From Paragorgia papillata (lineage: Eukaryota > Cnidaria > Anthozoa > Scleralcyonacea > Coralliidae), in assembly GCA_035771165.1 (NCBI GenBank), contig JAWNZC010000102.1, positions 457,501 to 521,500 on the forward strand: a stretch of DNA of 64,000 nucleotides, read 5' to 3'. Every line of letters begins with the position of its first letter. The first letter of the stretch is position 1. Below, one piece after another: positions 14,299 through 23,513 of the stretch. Below the pieces are notes generated by a model. The model was given only the letters and a program-made list of their open reading frames with translations. It did no database searches and was not told the origin of the DNA. The position numbers and the translations under genes were made by a program.

Positions 14299-17200
14299 CG
14301 AAAGAACGAACGGAGGAACGGACGGACGAACGAACGAACGAACGAACGAACGAACGAACGGACGAACGAACGAACGAACGAACGAACGAACGAAAATATA
14401 AAGCCTGCTTCTCGATTTGTCAGGGCACCTCAATTTATATCAGACAAAGTTTAGAAGTCTATTTAAACGTTATCTCTTAACGGATTCAAAGATTTTAAGT
14501 TGAATTAAGTTGTGGTGTGCTGTGCTGCCTTTTGTAGGATTTAGTTGCGCTGAGTCGAGTTGATATACCCAATACTAATTTTTATTCTATTTTTTACTCT
14601 AGAATGTTCTGTTGGCTAGTATTATGGGTTTGATCTGGTTTCAAATTCCTCACAAAGAAGAAACCATTCACGACAGGAGGGGCTTAGTAAGTTTTCAGAA
14701 AAGATTCTGAGACATTTTTGCATTAAATGTGGTTAAATATAGGAATATATATTTAAGCGAAGTTAACTGCTGATGTAGTTGGCCTGCGGTTCCCCTTATT
14801 AGGGGAGTCCCTTACGTCAATTACGTTAAGGGATTTCCCGCGCATTCGAGATTCATTGAGCGTCTGTTGCTTTGCTGCAAGTAGCGTCTTTCCTCAGCTT
14901 GTGCTCCCCCTTCGCCCTTTCCCCACCCGTGTAGATACGAAGTATAGAATCCTATAGATCGTATATGTTATTCCACTGACTCGTCAGTGTGACTGGTGCC
15001 GGTGGTCTGCCTTGGCAGAGTTGTCATGGCAAACGCCTATTGCTTCTCTGATTACTCTAATTGATATTGATTAGTTTGCTGGCTATTTGCTCATGGCCCA
15101 ATTGCTTACAGTTACTTTGCTTGCTAACAAGGCTAGATTGCTGACTAGCCTGGTCACCAACGGCACCTATCTCCAAACAACGCATATTCTGCAGTTAAAG
15201 GGTATTGGCAATAAAACCTAAGTTTATCTCATTTGAAAGAACTCGTCAAATGGTATAAGAAGACCTTTTACAATTTTTCCGTATCTGTTTTGGTTTTGGA
15301 AATATTTCCACCAAACTCAGCGTGCTGTCCGCCATCTTGGAATTATTTTCGATATGCAAAATTATGCATGTGACGACATAAGCAGGGTAAAGTGAAAATT
15401 TTATCTTGCCAACCTTATGACATTATGAGCTAGAAAGTAGAAACTCGTTTTTTTGTTGCGCTGTTTCCATTTCAAATTGACCCACAACATTTAAAGAGCC
15501 TTCCGTAGAAATTTGGGCACCCACGGAGTAGTTTCATCAGGTTTACCCTGCTTTTGACGTCAGCAATTTCCTAGTTAATTAGACCCAATATTACAACAAG
15601 ATGGCGGACAGCACGCTGTCTTTCGTCGAAATATTTCAAAACACAAGAAAGATACAGAAAAATTACAAAAGGTCTTCTTATACCATTTGACGAGTTCTTT
15701 CAAATGAGACAAACTTAATTTTTATTGCCAATACCCTTTAAGTTTAAGATGTTTTGACTTGACTTTAACATTTTTTGTATTTCAGCTTTTTTTCTATATT
15801 GTCTATTGGAGTTTATCTCCAATGTTTCACGCTCTTCTCACGTGTGAGTATATTATTAACACTATTGTTATACGTATGAATGTAGAAGTCCAATTCAGTG
15901 CAGCCCCGTCCAGTTCAGCCCTGATCAGATCTAGTCCAATTCAGTTCCATCCAAACCAGTTCAGTTCCGTCCAGTCTAGTTCAGTCCAGTCCAGTCTAGT
16001 GTAGTCCAGTCCAGTCCAGTCCAGTCTAGTCTAGTGTAGTTCAGTCCAGTCCAGTCCAGTCTAGTGTAGTCCAGTCCAGTCCAGTCTAGTCCAGTCCAGT
16101 CCAGTCCAGTCCAGTCCAGTCCAGTCCAGTCTAGTGTAGTCCAGTCCAGTCCAGTCTAGTGCAGTCCAGTCCAGTCCAGTCCAGTCCAGTCTAGTCCAGT
16201 CCAGTCCAGTCCAGTCCAGTCCAGTCCAGTCCAGTCTAGTCCAGTCTAGTCCAGTCTAGTCCAGTCCAGTCCAGTCCAGTCTAGTCCAGTCTAGTCCAGT
16301 GCAGTCCAGTCTAGTCCAGTCCAGTCTAGTCTAGTCCAGTCCAGTCCAGTCCAGTCCAGTCCAGTCCAGTCCAGTCCAGTCCAGTCCAGTCCAGTCCAGT
16401 CCAGTCCAGTCTAGTCCAGTCCAGTCCAGTCCAGTCTAGTCCAGTCTAGTCCAGTGCAGTCCAGTCTAGTCCAGTCCAGTCCAGTCCAGTCCAGTCCAGT
16501 CCAGTCCAGTCCAGTCTAGGCCAGTCCTGTCTAGTCTAGTCTAGTCTAGTCCAGTCTAGTCTAGTCTAGTCCAGTCCAGTCCAGTCCAGTCCAGTCCAGT
16601 CTAGTCTAGTCTAGGCCAGTCCTGTCTAGTCCAGTCTAGTCTAGTCCAGTCCAGTCCATCCAGTCTAGTGTAGTGTAGTCTAGTCCAGTCCAGTCCAGTT
16701 CAGTCTAGTCCAGTCCAGTTCAGTCCAGTCCATCCAGTCGTGTCTAGTCTTACTAACACTCTTCTTTATTTTTCTACATCTTAAGTTCCAGCCGAGGAAG
16801 TAGTTATTAGAAAGGAGCGTGCTGCTGGAAGCTATCGTCTCTCTGCATATTATTTTGGAAAATGTCTCAGTGAAATACCGCTTGTTGTCTGCTATCCAAT
16901 TATCTTCCTTTTTATTTTCTATTGGTTCTGTGGTCTGAACCCAAGTGTGGCCTTCCTTGGCCAAGCATTCAATCTGGTCCTCAATGCTGTACTGTCGCAA
17001 GTAAGAGATCTAGAATACTCAGAATAGACCTTAGCTAGGGTTATCTGGGGTTATGTAGGATTACTTGGGGTTAGTTGGCTTTAGCTAGGGTTACCTAGTG
17101 TTAGCTGGGGTTAGCTAGTGTTAGCTAGGGTTAGCTAGGGTTAGCTACAATCCTGGACAAAATTGTTGGGCCACTTTGCCGATTTTGCCGATTTTCGTAT

Positions 17201-19723
17201 AGTGTCCCAAGCACTTTTTTCCAGGATTGTCTGAAAATGACGAATTAAACAAAATCGAGGAAAAAAACAATTTGGGGGCGGCGATTCTGCGCAGTTTGCT
17301 CCAAAATGACATAAATACGCTCCCACATGCATGAACAACAAATTGTTTGTGGGGTATAGAAGGTTTGGTGAATATGTAAATTAAATAGAGCTCTCGTGCG
17401 GGTGGTACCGGTGCGGGTGGGAACTCTGCAGAGACTCTGCTCCAGTGATCCCTTCCCCATTGAGGGGGTAAGGGGGAGCAGAGATGGGGGCTCTTTTATT
17501 AAATTGTATATATTTTGCAATGTTACAAAGTTAAAAAGCTGTGTTTTATTGAAAAATCATAAACTCGTCATTTTCAGACAATCCTGGACAAAATTGTTGG
17601 GCCACTTTGCCGATTTTGCCGATTTTCGCATAGTGTCCCAAGCACTTTTGTCCAGGATTGTAGTGTTATAAAAGTAGCGTGCTGCGTAGGCAGTGTAGAA
17701 ACAACAATCGAAATATAGTAACTTAGGTTAGATATACTGCCGAAACAGAGAACGTAGGAATCTAACGTTTCGAGCGAAGGGTTAGCTAGTGTTAGCTAGG
17801 ATTAGCTAGTGTTAGCTAGGATTAGCTGGGGTTAGCTAGTGTTAGCTAGTGTTAGCTGGGGTTAGCTAGGATTAGCTAGTGTTAGCTAGGATTAGCTGGG
17901 GTTAGCTAGTGTTAGCTAGTGTTAGCTAGGATTAGCTAGGATTAGCTGGGGTTAGCTAGTGTTAGCTAGTGTTAGCTAGGATTAGCTAGTGTTAGCTAGG
18001 ATTAGCTGGGGTTAGCTAGTGTTAGCTAGGATTAGCTCTAGGGTTAGCTAGTGTTAGCTAGGGTTAGCTAGGGTTTGTTGGGCTTAGATAGTATTATTTG
18101 GGTTTAGCTAGGTTAGATATGCGTTGGCTAGGGTTAGTTGGGGTTATCTGAGGTTAAGTAGGATTAGTTTTGGGTTAGCTGGGGTTATTTGGAGTTAGGT
18201 AAGCTTAGTTGAGGTTAGTTGGGATTAGTTAGGGTTATATGGGGTTAGCTAGGTTAGATATACGGTGGCTAGGGTTAGTTAAGGTTATTTGGGGTTGTCA
18301 TGGTTAGTTAGGGTTAATTAGGTTTAGTTGGGGTTAGTTAGGTACCTAGAGGTAGCTAAGGGTTAGCTAGTTTTAGCTGGGGTTAGCTGTAGTTAGCTAG
18401 TTTAGCTAGGGTTTGCTGGGGTTAGCCAGTGTTAGCTAGGGTTAGCTGGGGTTAGCTAGTGTTAGCTGGGGTTAGCTAGGGTTAGCTGGGGTTAGCTAGT
18501 GCTATCTAGGGTTAGCTAGTGTTAGCTGGGGTTATCTAGTGTTAGCTAGGGTTAGCTAGTGTTAGCTGGGGTTATCTAGTGTTAGCTAGTGTTAGCTGGG
18601 GTTAGCTAGTGTTAGCTGGGGTTAGCTAGTGCTATCTAGGGTTATCTAGTGTTAGCTGGGGTTATCTAGTGTTAGCTAGGGTTAGCTAGTGTTAGCTGGG
18701 GTTATCTAGTGTTAGCTAGGGTTAGCTAGTGTTAGCTGGTGTTAGCTAGGGTTAACTAGGGTTAGCTAGCCTAATTGTTTTAACATTTTTGTTGAGCTGT
18801 AAATTGATATTCTTTTAATATTACTTTAACTTTGAGTTTTTTTGAAATAAGACTAACTTAATTTGTTTCTTTATTCACACTTCGAATTTCTTGAGATTTT
18901 AAATCGTGCGTCTTTCTTGCTTTAGTCTATAGGCTTGGCCATTGGAGCAACTGTGATGTCATTCGAGAGAGGAATTGTTGTGGCTGCTGTGTCAATGCTA
19001 ACTTTCATGTTGTTAGGAGGGTTCTACACAGACAACATTCCATATTGGTTGGAATGGATGAGTGAGGTGTCCTTTCTTTCATATGCTTATGAAAATTGTC
19101 TCATTCTGGAGTTTACTGGCATAAAAGATCACAGGTTAGAACTCACAAGTTTAGTTATTACCAAAACAAATGATCCGCGGCATGGGGCAAGAAAAATATG
19201 TCGTGATTTTCGCCCAAAACCTAACGCTAAAGTGGTTCTCTGATGAAAATATTGTTGGTAATGTTTCTGCATAATCCTAAAAATGGAATTGTGCAAAGTT
19301 TCATTTCGACATTCACAAAAACAAAGTTGTATTTTACGTGCGAAGTTTGTCTTTTGGAGCGCTGCCATTAAATTTGGCCGTGTTTGAAAAGTAAAATGCA
19401 TTTATCCTTTCCTACTTTTCTTCCTTGCTTGCTTGCTTCCTTCATTTCTGTCTTTCTTCTTTACTTCCTTCCTTCCTTCCTTCCTTCCTTCCTTCCTTCC
19501 TTCCTTCCTTCCTTCCTTCCTTCCTTCCTTCCTTCCTTCCTTCCTTCCTTCCTTCCTTCCTTCCTTCCTTCCTTCCTTCCTTCCTTCCTTCCTTCCTTCC
19601 TTCCTTCTTTCCTTCCTTCCTTCCTTCCTTCCTTCCTTCCTTCCTTCCTTCCTTCCTTTGCTTCTTTATTTCTTTCATTTCTTCCTTTCTTCCTGGCTGC
19701 TTTCCTGCCCTCCTGTCTGCCTG

Positions 19724-19810
<87 letters not shown>

Positions 19811-20098
19811 TCCTTCTTTCCTTCTTTCCTTCTTTCCTTCTTTCCTTCTTTCCTTTCCTTCTTTCCTTCTTTCCTTCTTTCCTTTCCTTCTTTCCTTCTT
19901 TCCTTCCTTCCTTCCTTCCTTCCTTCCTTCCTTCCTTCCTTCCTTCCTTCCTTCCTTCCTTCCTTCCTTCCTTCCTTCCTTCCTTCCTTCCTTCCTTCCT
20001 TCCTTCCTTCCTTCCTTCCTTCCTTCCTTCCTTTGCTTCTTTATTTCTTTCATTTCTTCCTTTCTTCCTGGCTGCTTTCCTGCCCTCCTGTCTGCCTG

Positions 20099-20197
<99 letters not shown>

Positions 20198-20913
20198 TCC
20201 TTCTTTCCTTCTTTCCTTCTTTCCTTCTTTCCTTCTTTCCTTCTTTCCTTTCCTTCTTTCCTTCTTTCCTTCTTTCCTTCTTTCCTTCTTTCCTTCTTTC
20301 CTTCTTTCCTTCTTTCCTTCTTTCCTCCCTTCCTTCTTTCCTTCTTTCCTCCCTCCCTCCCTCCCTCCCTCCCTCCCTCCCTCCCTCCCTCCCTCCCTCC
20401 CTCCCTCCCTCCCTCCCTCCCTCCCTCCCTCCCTCCCTCCCTCCCTCCCTCCCTCCCTCCCTCCCTCCCTCCCTCCTCCTCCCTCCCTCCCTCCCTCCCT
20501 CCCTCCCTCCCTCCCTCCCTCCCTCCCTCCCTCCCTCCCTCCCTCCCTCCCTCCCTTCCTCCCTTCCTCCCTTCCTCCCTTCCTCCCTTCCTCCCTTCCT
20601 CCCTTCCCTCCCTTCCTCCCTTCCTCCCTTCCTCCCTTCTTCCCTCCCTCCCTCCCTTCCTCCCTCCCTTTCCTTGGCGCCCCAAATTAAACCAAACACT
20701 AAAATCTCCATTTCGTTCTTCAGCTGTGCTCAAGTACTCACAAGTTATCAATCTTGCCAAAACAACGGCACAGTCATCACAGGACAAGAGATTTTGAGCC
20801 ACATGGGCGTCAAGAGAACTTTAGGTGAAAATACAGCAGTTCTTTTTGCATTTATTATTGTCTTCAGAATAATTGGATATTGTTCATTAAGATTCTTGCA
20901 TCGGCCAAAGTAA
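580..20913 (+). CDS. ABCG-family half-transporter, 15 coding exons
   Basis: Coding exons: 580-754 (or alternative 2809-2983), 5336-5511, 6452-6508, 6871-6919, 7921-7956, 8029-8093, 9737-9898, 11607-11700, 12012-12072, 12636-13209, 14603-14686, 15786-15843, 16786-17000, 18926-19134, 20724-20913. Every junction is GT-AG and keeps one frame: 2205 nt, 734 residues. Visible motifs: Walker A GPSGSGKT (about 56-63), Q-loop Q102/Q103, signature LSGGE (162-166), Walker B LIFLD then EPTSGLD (182-193), H-loop His220. A membrane domain of about six helices (about 485-730) follows, with a Cys-containing loop before the last helix. NBD-then-TMD order and EPTSGLD define the ABCG (White/BCRP) family; members work as dimers and move lipids, sterols or xenobiotics across membranes. 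The substrate cannot be told. At 734 residues it exceeds the usual 600-680 because of a polar NBD-TMD linker of roughly 150 residues containing a basophilic-kinase-like RRNS (about 417-420). Confidence 0.93.
1754..1942. mobile_element. 189-bp inverted-repeat element, insertion polymorphic between the duplicates
   Basis: Ends CACAATCGGAAAT and ATTTCCGATCGTG are imperfect inverted repeats. In copy B the site reads CTGAATCAATGACC with nothing inserted (about 4120-4133), giving an internal empty site. Depending on alignment there is no target duplication or a 2-bp CA duplication. Confidence 0.75.
2281..4290 (+). repeat. Tandem segmental duplication, copy B
   Basis: Counterpart of 19-2107 at an offset near 2262 bp. 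It has about 140 bp near 3424-3565 that copy A lacks, and lacks the 189-bp element of copy A. Exon identity is higher than intron identity. Confidence 0.9.
2809..2983 (+). CDS. ABCG alternative first exon, copy B
   Basis: Tandem-duplicated counterpart of 580-754, same length (175 nt), start and donor. It differs at four residues, all among the first 19 (V9A, P14L, E17D, L19C); the NBD portion is identical. It lies closer to exon 2, so a transcript from the nearer promoter would use this copy. RNA data are needed to know which is used. Confidence 0.85.
4130..4560. repeat. Large imperfect palindrome
   Basis: The block ending copy B (AATGACAAAAATACGA...) returns in inverted orientation at about 4437-4550 (GCAAGAGAACATCCGG...). 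A likely foldback or duplicated MITE in intron 1. Confidence 0.6.
4561..5335. other. Intron 1 remainder, repeat-derived
   Basis: Contains a C-homopolymer block near 4675-4690 and a GC-rich palindromic stretch around 5150-5230. No coding signal seen. Confidence 0.5.
5336..5511 (+). CDS. ABCG exon 2 (Walker A, Q-loop)
   Basis: Acceptor TTTAG, donor GTAAGT. Completes Walker A ([12 protein letters not shown]) and carries the Q-loop region YVLQQD and [11 protein letters not shown]. Entry phase 1, exit phase 0. Confidence 0.92.
6150..6245. repeat. Inverted repeat with GCGTATCGCAGGCACGGG arms
   Basis: Left arm near 6152-6180 and right arm near 6213-6241 (CCCGTGCCTGCGATACG) pair over about 25 bp. 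A small hairpin element in intron 2. Confidence 0.6.
6452..6508 (+). CDS. ABCG exon 3
   Basis: A 57-nt exon between a pyrimidine-tract acceptor (TTTTTTTAG) and a GTACAG donor. Encodes [19 protein letters not shown], the typical ABCG helical segment after the TLT(V)RE-type motif. Both boundaries are phase 0. Confidence 0.88.
6871..6919 (+). CDS. ABCG exon 4
   Basis: A 49-nt exon encoding [16 protein letters not shown], matching the family pattern ahead of the signature motif. Donor GTAAGA. A 20-bp minisatellite starts within about 20 bp of the donor. Confidence 0.88.
6935..7845. repeat. 20-bp minisatellite in intron 4
   Basis: Around 43 tandem units of the type TTACATTACATTGTGAGACC, mostly with single C/T or A/G changes. 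The last 45 bp (7801-7845) switch strand, reading as the reverse complement of the unit. No unique spacers. Confidence 0.93.
7921..7956 (+). CDS. ABCG exon 5 (microexon, signature motif start)
   Basis: Only 36 nt: [12 protein letters not shown]. Acceptor TTATTAG, donor GTAACA. With exon 6 it forms the LSGGEKKR signature. Phase 1 on both sides. Confidence 0.9.
8029..8093 (+). CDS. ABCG exon 6 (signature end, Walker B)
   Basis: A 65-nt exon reading [13 protein letters not shown]...PSLIFLD, ending exactly on the Walker B aspartate at a GTAAGT donor. Separated from exon 5 by an intron of only 72 bp. Confidence 0.92.
8395..8525. repeat. 19-bp GGGTGGAGTGGGCAAACTC minisatellite, left block
   Basis: Short run of degenerate GGTGGAGTGGGCAAACTC units with a G-homopolymer near 8446-8460. 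Followed by a GCGTGTGCGAT-rich stretch (8540-8600). The same pair of blocks recurs at 9370-9575. Confidence 0.8.
8805..9300. repeat. 20-bp minisatellite in intron 6, related to the intron 4 array
   Basis: About 25 units of GTGACACCTTCCGTTACATT. Same period and core (TTACATTGTGA) as the array at 6935-7845, but separated from it by exons 5 and 6 and consistently altered (GACACCTTCC for GAGACCTTAC). Confidence 0.93.
9450..9578. repeat. 19-bp GGGTGGAGTGGGCAAACTC minisatellite, right block
   Basis: Five to six near-perfect units. Preceded by CACGCGTGCG-rich DNA at 9370-9445, mirroring the order seen at 8395-8600 around the intron 6 minisatellite. Confidence 0.88.
9737..9898 (+). CDS. ABCG exon 7 (D-loop, H-loop)
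   Basis: A 162-nt phase-0 exon starting [12 protein letters not shown], with [19 protein letters not shown] holding the H-loop histidine. Acceptor TTTCAG, donor GTAAGT. Confidence 0.94.
10286..11212. repeat. CTTCA/CCTCA pentamer array (intron 7)
   Basis: About 185 pentamers, nearly all CTTCA or CCTCA, with a few CTCCA, CTTTA and CGTCG. The rare CTTTA word recurs at 10476 and 10706 in matching context, a 230-bp higher-order repeat. Confidence 0.95.
11214..11252 (+). ncRNA. Degenerate hammerhead-like motif
   Basis: ATAATGA-AGATCTGCGCGTC-GAAACG: a plausible stem II (GA...TC) between a mutated CTGATGA box and GAAAC, followed by TTGGGTCATGA as at 32820. A decayed copy. Confidence 0.35.
11370..11562. 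mobile_element. TTGCAAC/GTTGCAA-motif inverted-repeat element
   Basis: Ends AAGGTGAGG...CCTTCACCTT. The interior is a string of short GTTGCAA/TTGCAAC and CACGCAACAATG motifs in both orientations. A diverged relative lies at 31914-32145. Confidence 0.65.
11607..11700 (+). CDS. ABCG exon 8
   Basis: Encodes [19 protein letters not shown] and HYNPADYI, the conserved segment after the H-loop in ABCG proteins. The correct frame is +1 phase relative to a longer overlapping open frame. Donor GTAAGT. Confidence 0.9.
12012..12072 (+). CDS. ABCG exon 9
   Basis: A 61-nt exon ([20 protein letters not shown]) entered in phase 1 and left in phase 2 at GTAAGT. A CTCTA/CTCCA pentamer array begins within about 20 bp. 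Confidence 0.82.
12078..12597. repeat. CTCTA/CTCCA/CCCTA pentamer array (intron 9)
   Basis: About 100 pentamers dominated by CTCTA with patches of CTCCA and CCCTA, interrupted near 12210-12222. Fills most of the intron. Confidence 0.95.
12636..13209 (+). CDS. ABCG exon 10 (polar linker and TMD entry)
   Basis: The largest exon, 574 nt. It holds a Ser/Asp/Glu-rich linker ([15 protein letters not shown]), then [19 protein letters not shown], the conserved membrane-domain entry. Acceptor TTTCTAG, donor GTGAGG. GC content and CpG use are higher than in the flanking introns. Confidence 0.9.
13262..14396. repeat. Tetranucleotide array AACG/AACC/AATC (intron 10)
   Basis: Blocks of AACG, AACC, AATC and GATC tetramers repeat in the same block order with a period of about 260-300 bp, so this is a higher-order tetramer array. 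Ends before unique intron sequence at 14397. Confidence 0.93.
14603..14686 (+). CDS. ABCG exon 11 (TM helix 1)
   Basis: A phase-0, 84-nt exon: [16 protein letters not shown]..., the first membrane helix and the start of the following loop. Acceptor CTCTAG, donor GTAAGT. Confidence 0.9.
15195..15741. mobile_element. Long-TIR MITE, family 1 copy 1 (intron 11)
   Basis: Begins TTAAAGGGTATTGGCAATA and ends TATTGCCAATACCCTTTAA. The TIRs extend well over 150 bp with mismatches and include CCGCCATCTTG/CAAGATGGCGG and GTGCTGTC/GACAGCAC blocks. Other copies: 26384, 29910, 32142. Confidence 0.92.
15786..15843 (+). CDS. ABCG exon 12 (TM helix 2)
   Basis: A 58-nt exon [19 protein letters not shown] plus one base. 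The GTGAGT donor is preferred over GTGTGA two bases upstream because only it restores [13 protein letters not shown] with exon 13. Confidence 0.88.
15890..16745. repeat. CCAGT/CTAGT pentamer array (intron 12)
   Basis: About 165 pentamers, CCAGT and CTAGT with rare TTCAG, GTAGT and GCAGT. Nearly fills the intron between exons 12 and 13. Confidence 0.95.
16786..17000 (+). CDS. ABCG exon 13 (TM helices 3-4)
   Basis: Starts with [20 protein letters not shown], the family hallmark (F-P-E-R-x-V-F-x-R-E-R), then [20 protein letters not shown] and a following hydrophobic stretch. Donor GTAAGA. Confidence 0.93.
17148..17660. mobile_element. Composite Tc1-like element with self-contained ends
   Basis: Flanked by TA (17146-17147, 17661-17662). 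Each end is an 83-bp unit (17148-17230 and 17578-17660) that itself begins CAATCCTGGAC and ends CCAGGATTG. The internal segment is bounded by TCTGAAAATGACG and CGTCATTTTCAGA. No transposase frame. A structurally matching element lies at 53763-55203. Confidence 0.85.
17663..17785. repeat. Half copy of the CGAAATATAGTAAC hairpin repeat
   Basis: GTAGCGTGCTGCGTAGGCAG...CAATCGAAATATAGTAAC...GCCGAAACAGAGAACG, also present as a full palindrome at 25276-25445 and 52048-52248. Ends TTTCGAGCGAAG. Confidence 0.8.
18926..19134 (+). CDS. ABCG exon 14 (TM helix 5)
   Basis: [27 protein letters not shown] and the [20 protein letters not shown] segment, which is typical of ABCG re-entrant/extracellular regions. 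Acceptor TTTAG, donor GTTAGA, exit phase 2. Confidence 0.92.
19440..20672. repeat. Pyrimidine arrays CTTCC, CTTT, CTTTC, CTCC (intron 14)
   Basis: CTTCC runs, then CTTT runs, CTTTC, and finally CTCC. A non-repetitive marker block starting CTTTGCTTCTTTATTTC occurs at 19656 and 20031, so about 375 bp has been duplicated as a unit. About 1.2 kb of polypyrimidine on the coding strand directly before the terminal exon. Confidence 0.95.
20724..20913 (+). CDS. ABCG terminal exon 15
   Basis: Encodes a Cys-containing loop (SYQSCQNN), then [22 protein letters not shown] and a basic tail HRPK, stop TAA at 20911. It immediately follows a 1.2-kb pyrimidine array. Long CTTCC-derived frames running into it are spurious; the acceptor at 20722-20723 sets the true start. 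Confidence 0.88.
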
Positions 20914-21030
20914 GTAGTTACTAATGCCACGCGTTTTTAATACCCAAATCATATCGAATTTGTAGCTTAATCTAGTTCAATTTCAACTTCATCCTTAAGA
21001 AAATCAAGCGCACATGAATTGACCATACCC

Positions 21031-21111
21031 ACAGGGAGCTCGAACATGTATTTTTTGTTTTAAACAGTATATACATCCATACACACATACATATTATATA
21101 TAGTTGTTGTT

Positions 21112-21142
<31 letters not shown>

Positions 21143-21630
21143 GTGGTGGTGGTGGTGGTGTTTTTTTGTTGTTGTTGTTGGTGGTGGTTGTTGTGTTGTT
21201 GTTGTTGCTGTTGTTGTTGTTTAATTTCTATTATTTTTTAATGGAAAGTTAAAAATTAGTAAAATTACCGTATAGTTTAGTAGTGTCCTTGCTCTTGCCT
21301 CTTGTTGCTTTTTGTTGCTCCAAAAACAGGCCGAATGAAGGATTCAAGGATTTTCTCGTACTCAACCCCCGCTCGGCCAACTCGCCAGTCGGAGAGAAGA
21401 AATAATATGGCCAAGCGGGGATTGAGTACGAGAAAATGACCAAAATGATCGCAGGCTCTGTGTACGAGATTGTCTTGAATCCTTCTTGCTTCTGCTTGTT
21501 TTTGGAGCAACTAGAGGCAAGAGCAAGGACACTACTAAACTACATGTATACGGTAATTTATATATAATATGGATGTGTGTATGGATGTATATACTGTTTA
21601 AAACAAAAAATACATGTTAGAGCTCCCTGT
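21031..21630. mobile_element. 600-bp foldback element
   Basis: Outer arms ACAGGGAGCTCGAACATG / CATGTTAGAGCTCCCTGT. Inner arms around 21268-21330 and 21470-21555 (TAGTAGTGTCCTTGCTCTTG and its complement). TTG/GGT microsatellite at 21100-21220. A nearly complete palindrome. Confidence 0.85.
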
Positions 21631-22559
21631 GCATACCGGAAAAGATAGCGACTTGTACATTTAACCACAATCATTTGCGTGTAGTAAATATTGTTTCTTG
21701 CAGAATTATTGGAAGATATGGTTTTAAAACGATCAACTTTGGTAGGAATGAAATTCTTGCTTACTTAATTCATCTTAGCTTGATAAACAATGTGCAGTTT
21801 TTATTTGAGGTCGCAAAGCATTGTGGTTAAATGTACCGTCGCTTGCATTACTCTTACATTACTCTTACACTTACATTTTCGGTACCGTCAATTACATTAC
21901 TCTGACGGCGCATTTCAGCTAAGACTGCGTTCACACGAGTCCGATATAGAAAATATTCACACCAATCCGTCATAATGATGTTATCACATTTTAGTATAAA
22001 TACACAGGTGATTATAGAAAATCGCGCGCGCTGATTGGTCGAGTTACTTCGGATTAATTCTCGATAATCACCTACAGCGTTTATCCAAACGCCAGCCAAT
22101 TTGTCAATGCGACAGACGAGGAAATTGACAATTTTAAAGAAAATGTTGTTCCTAAAAGTACGAAAATGTGTATTTATATTAAAACAATTATTCGCCTCAG
22201 GCTCAGTGAATATCGGTGAATAATCACCTCGCCTTCGGCGAATAATTGTTAAATATATTATATATAGTGTTGTATACTTATATATAGTTATATTACTGTA
22301 TCAAAGTACATCTTTTGAAATTTTTGTTTTCGCGCTATCAATTATAATTAACGAGTTTGGGAACTAAACTGTAACAGTTCAGAACCTCAGATAACAGGAT
22401 AGCAAATATGTATTTGTCGTGTTAATAAAATAGAATTGACAAAATTTCTAAGCTTGGTGTAAGCTGCGTGCATTGAATAGAATAATTGAACTTTTCAACA
22501 TGCAACTTTTCAACATTGAACCATTTCAACATGCAACGTTTCAACATTGAACTTTTCAA

Positions 22560-23060
22560 CATTGGACTTTTCAATTGGCTAAATTATCGTTTTTTCACCT
22601 TATTTTAAAAGTTTAAAAAATGGCTAAAATCGGTCAAAAAGTAAAGGTTTTTTAAAAAAAATCGGGGGGGAGGGGATGTAAAGGGGCTAGCCTTTACTTT
22701 TTGCCCGATTTTGGCCATTATTCGAACTTTTGAATTAGGGTAATAAAAAAAACACGTCAGATAAAGCCTTTTTAGACCTTCTGTGGGAAGGAGAAGGCTG
22801 TATTTGGGCTAAATATATATTTTTTTGTTTTTTAAAAAAAATTGGGGGGGAATGTAAAGGGTTTTTTTGACCGATTTTGGTCATATTTGAAACTTTTGGG
22901 TTAGGGTCAAAAACGGTTAAATAAAGTCTTTTTAGACCTTCTGTGAAAGGGATTTTTTTTTTATTTGATTTAAAAAAAAAAATCGGGGGAAAAAAAGTAA
23001 AGGGGTTAACCTTTACATTTTGACCGATTTTGGTCATTTTTGAAACTTTTGAGTTAGGAA
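22560..23060. repeat. Tandem repeat of about 170-190 bp, three degenerate units
   Basis: Each unit carries TTTTTAGACCTTCTGTG, a poly-A/poly-G block, GTAAAGG and CCGATTTTGG. Intergenic downstream of the ABCG gene. No coding signal. Confidence 0.75.
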
Positions 23061-23477
23061 CTGGTCAATAAGTATAGGGGGGGGGGGGAGGGGGCATCTG
23101 CAGAAGTGGTTGCCCAAAAATGCATGACCCACCCCTTTTCGTTGGCATAAAACCAGCTGACCCACCCCCAGGTATTTGCTGGAAATAACATGACCCACCC
23201 CCAAGTCAATTTTTGATTAAAATGTAAGTAAAAGGAACCGTACCGGTGTTATAATTGTGTGTTTGTGTAGTATTTAGCGTTAATTTGAATAATTAGCGTG
23301 TTTAGCCCTAAGCTTTAACACGTGTATGGCGGTCACGCAATTGGACATGCAGTGTACGAAATTGAATAAAAAAGCATGTAAGGGAGGCATGTACAGAACA
23401 ATATATATAATCAGAAATAAAAGATGCGTAGATAAGTACTGTGCTTGATTCATATTGGGACACAACCCTGGATGCAC

Positions 23478-23513
23478 GTTTCGACCTTCTTTGACGGTCT
23501 CCTCAGTCATCAG
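23478..23513 (-). ncRNA. Hammerhead-like ribozyme motif beside a Penelope-like fragment
   Basis: On the minus strand: CTGATGA, a long stem II region (CTGAGGAGACCG...), GGTC-GAAACGTGC. The conserved boxes are intact. It lies about 300 bp 3' of the reverse transcriptase fragment on the same strand; hammerheads are a known component of Penelope-like element terminal repeats. Confidence 0.5.

Larger units (their letters stand above)
17020..18768. repeat. GTTAGCTAGG/GTTAGCTGGG decamer array (intron 13)
   Basis: About 110 degenerate 10-mers GTTAGCTAGT, GTTAGCTAGG and GTTAGCTGGG, interrupted at 17146-17785 by two insertions. Superficially telomere-like (GGGTTA) but with a fixed 10-bp period. Confidence 0.93.

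Noticed and set aside
17020..18768. Telomere-like GGGTTA repeats
   Set aside because: The period is 10 bp (GTTAGCTAGG), it lies in an intron, and exact TTAGGG runs are absent.
19384..20913. Open frames of 400-500 codons rich in Pro-Ser-Phe-Leu or Lys-Glu-Gly-Arg
   Set aside because: They are translations of CTTCC/CTTT/CTCC arrays in several frames and both strands. Only the last 190 nt are a real exon.
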